A stretch of DNA of 14,673 bases, taken from assembly GCA_910586605.1 (NCBI GenBank), contig CAJUJR010000071.1:1-14673 (forward strand), given 5' to 3'. The position numbers and the translations under genes were made by a program. Shown in pieces: positions 14,624 to 14,673 of this stretch. The DNA is from an uncultured Lachnospiraceae bacterium. GTDB taxonomy: Bacteria; Bacillota; Clostridia; Lachnospirales; Lachnospiraceae. The number at the start of each line of letters is the position of its first letter. Position 1 is the first letter of the stretch. The notes beneath the pieces were generated by a model that did no database searches, was not told the DNA's origin, and saw only the letters and a list, made by a program, of their open reading frames with translations.

Positions 14624-14673
14624 TACTATTCACAGCCAATCGTAGCCGGACTTAAGGAAATAAAAAATATCTT
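14622..14673 (-). repeat. Right copy of 52-bp edge inverted repeat
   Basis: This is the reverse complement of the repeat at 2-53. The 25-base core is at 14622-14646, the variable 13 bases at 14647-14659 and the AT-rich 14-base block at 14660-14673. The core end abuts the MutS-like remnant and supplies the in-frame stop, so this copy marks the breakpoint of that gene. The matching blocks run to the last base of the window, so the full repeat may extend further. Confidence 0.85.

Noticed and set aside
1..14673. CRISPR arrays, tRNA or rRNA genes, and complete transposase genes
   Set aside because: No regularly spaced repeats, cloverleaf-like segments, rRNA stretches or DDE/recombinase ORFs were seen. 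The edge repeats are the only sign of mobility.

Overview
The window reads as low-GC Firmicutes DNA, most likely a gut Clostridia/Lachnospiraceae-type genome. I base this on AT-rich intergenic DNA, strong GGAGG ribosome binding sites, a near-consensus sigma-A promoter, a Bce-type peptide-antibiotic ABC transporter and the style of the protein families. Species cannot be assigned from the sequence alone. All convincing genes lie on the minus strand, so transcription runs from high to low coordinates.

The main content is a complete four-gene Wadjet (JetABCD) anti-plasmid system in the order jetD-jetA-jetB-jetC (13955 down to 6218). A TTGATA-17-TATAAT promoter lies upstream, and an 11-bp hairpin separates the operon from an upstream gene remnant. 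JetD is a Toprim/topoisomerase VI-A-like nuclease. JetA is the kleisin-like subunit, JetB the small winged-helix (KITE-like) subunit, and JetC a 1471-residue SMC-type coiled-coil ATPase. Spacing is tight: 15 nt, 3 nt, then an 8-nt overlap. This predicts one transcript and coupled translation of a stoichiometric complex. JetA and JetB look like the Firmicutes families I associate with DUF5716 and DUF6063 rather than the type I DUF3375/DUF4194 proteins. JetC carries Asp-Asn where most ABC/SMC ATPases carry Asp-Glu.

Downstream of jetC come two PLP-dependent aminotransferase genes. The first is an AspC-like class I enzyme starting only 15 nt after jetC. The second is a HisC-type histidinol-phosphate aminotransferase with no other his genes beside it. 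Two small unrecognised ORFs follow, then a BceA/BceB-type ABC transporter pair (3083 to 248) without its usual two-component regulator in the window.

Upstream of the jet promoter lies a decayed C-terminal piece of a MutS2-like MutS-family ATPase. It lacks its front end and has a frameshift in an A7 run. Both window edges carry copies of one 52-bp repeat in inverted orientation (2-53 and 14622-14673). The right copy sits exactly where the MutS similarity stops, so the repeat marks a rearrangement or insertion junction, and possibly contig ends at a multicopy repeat.
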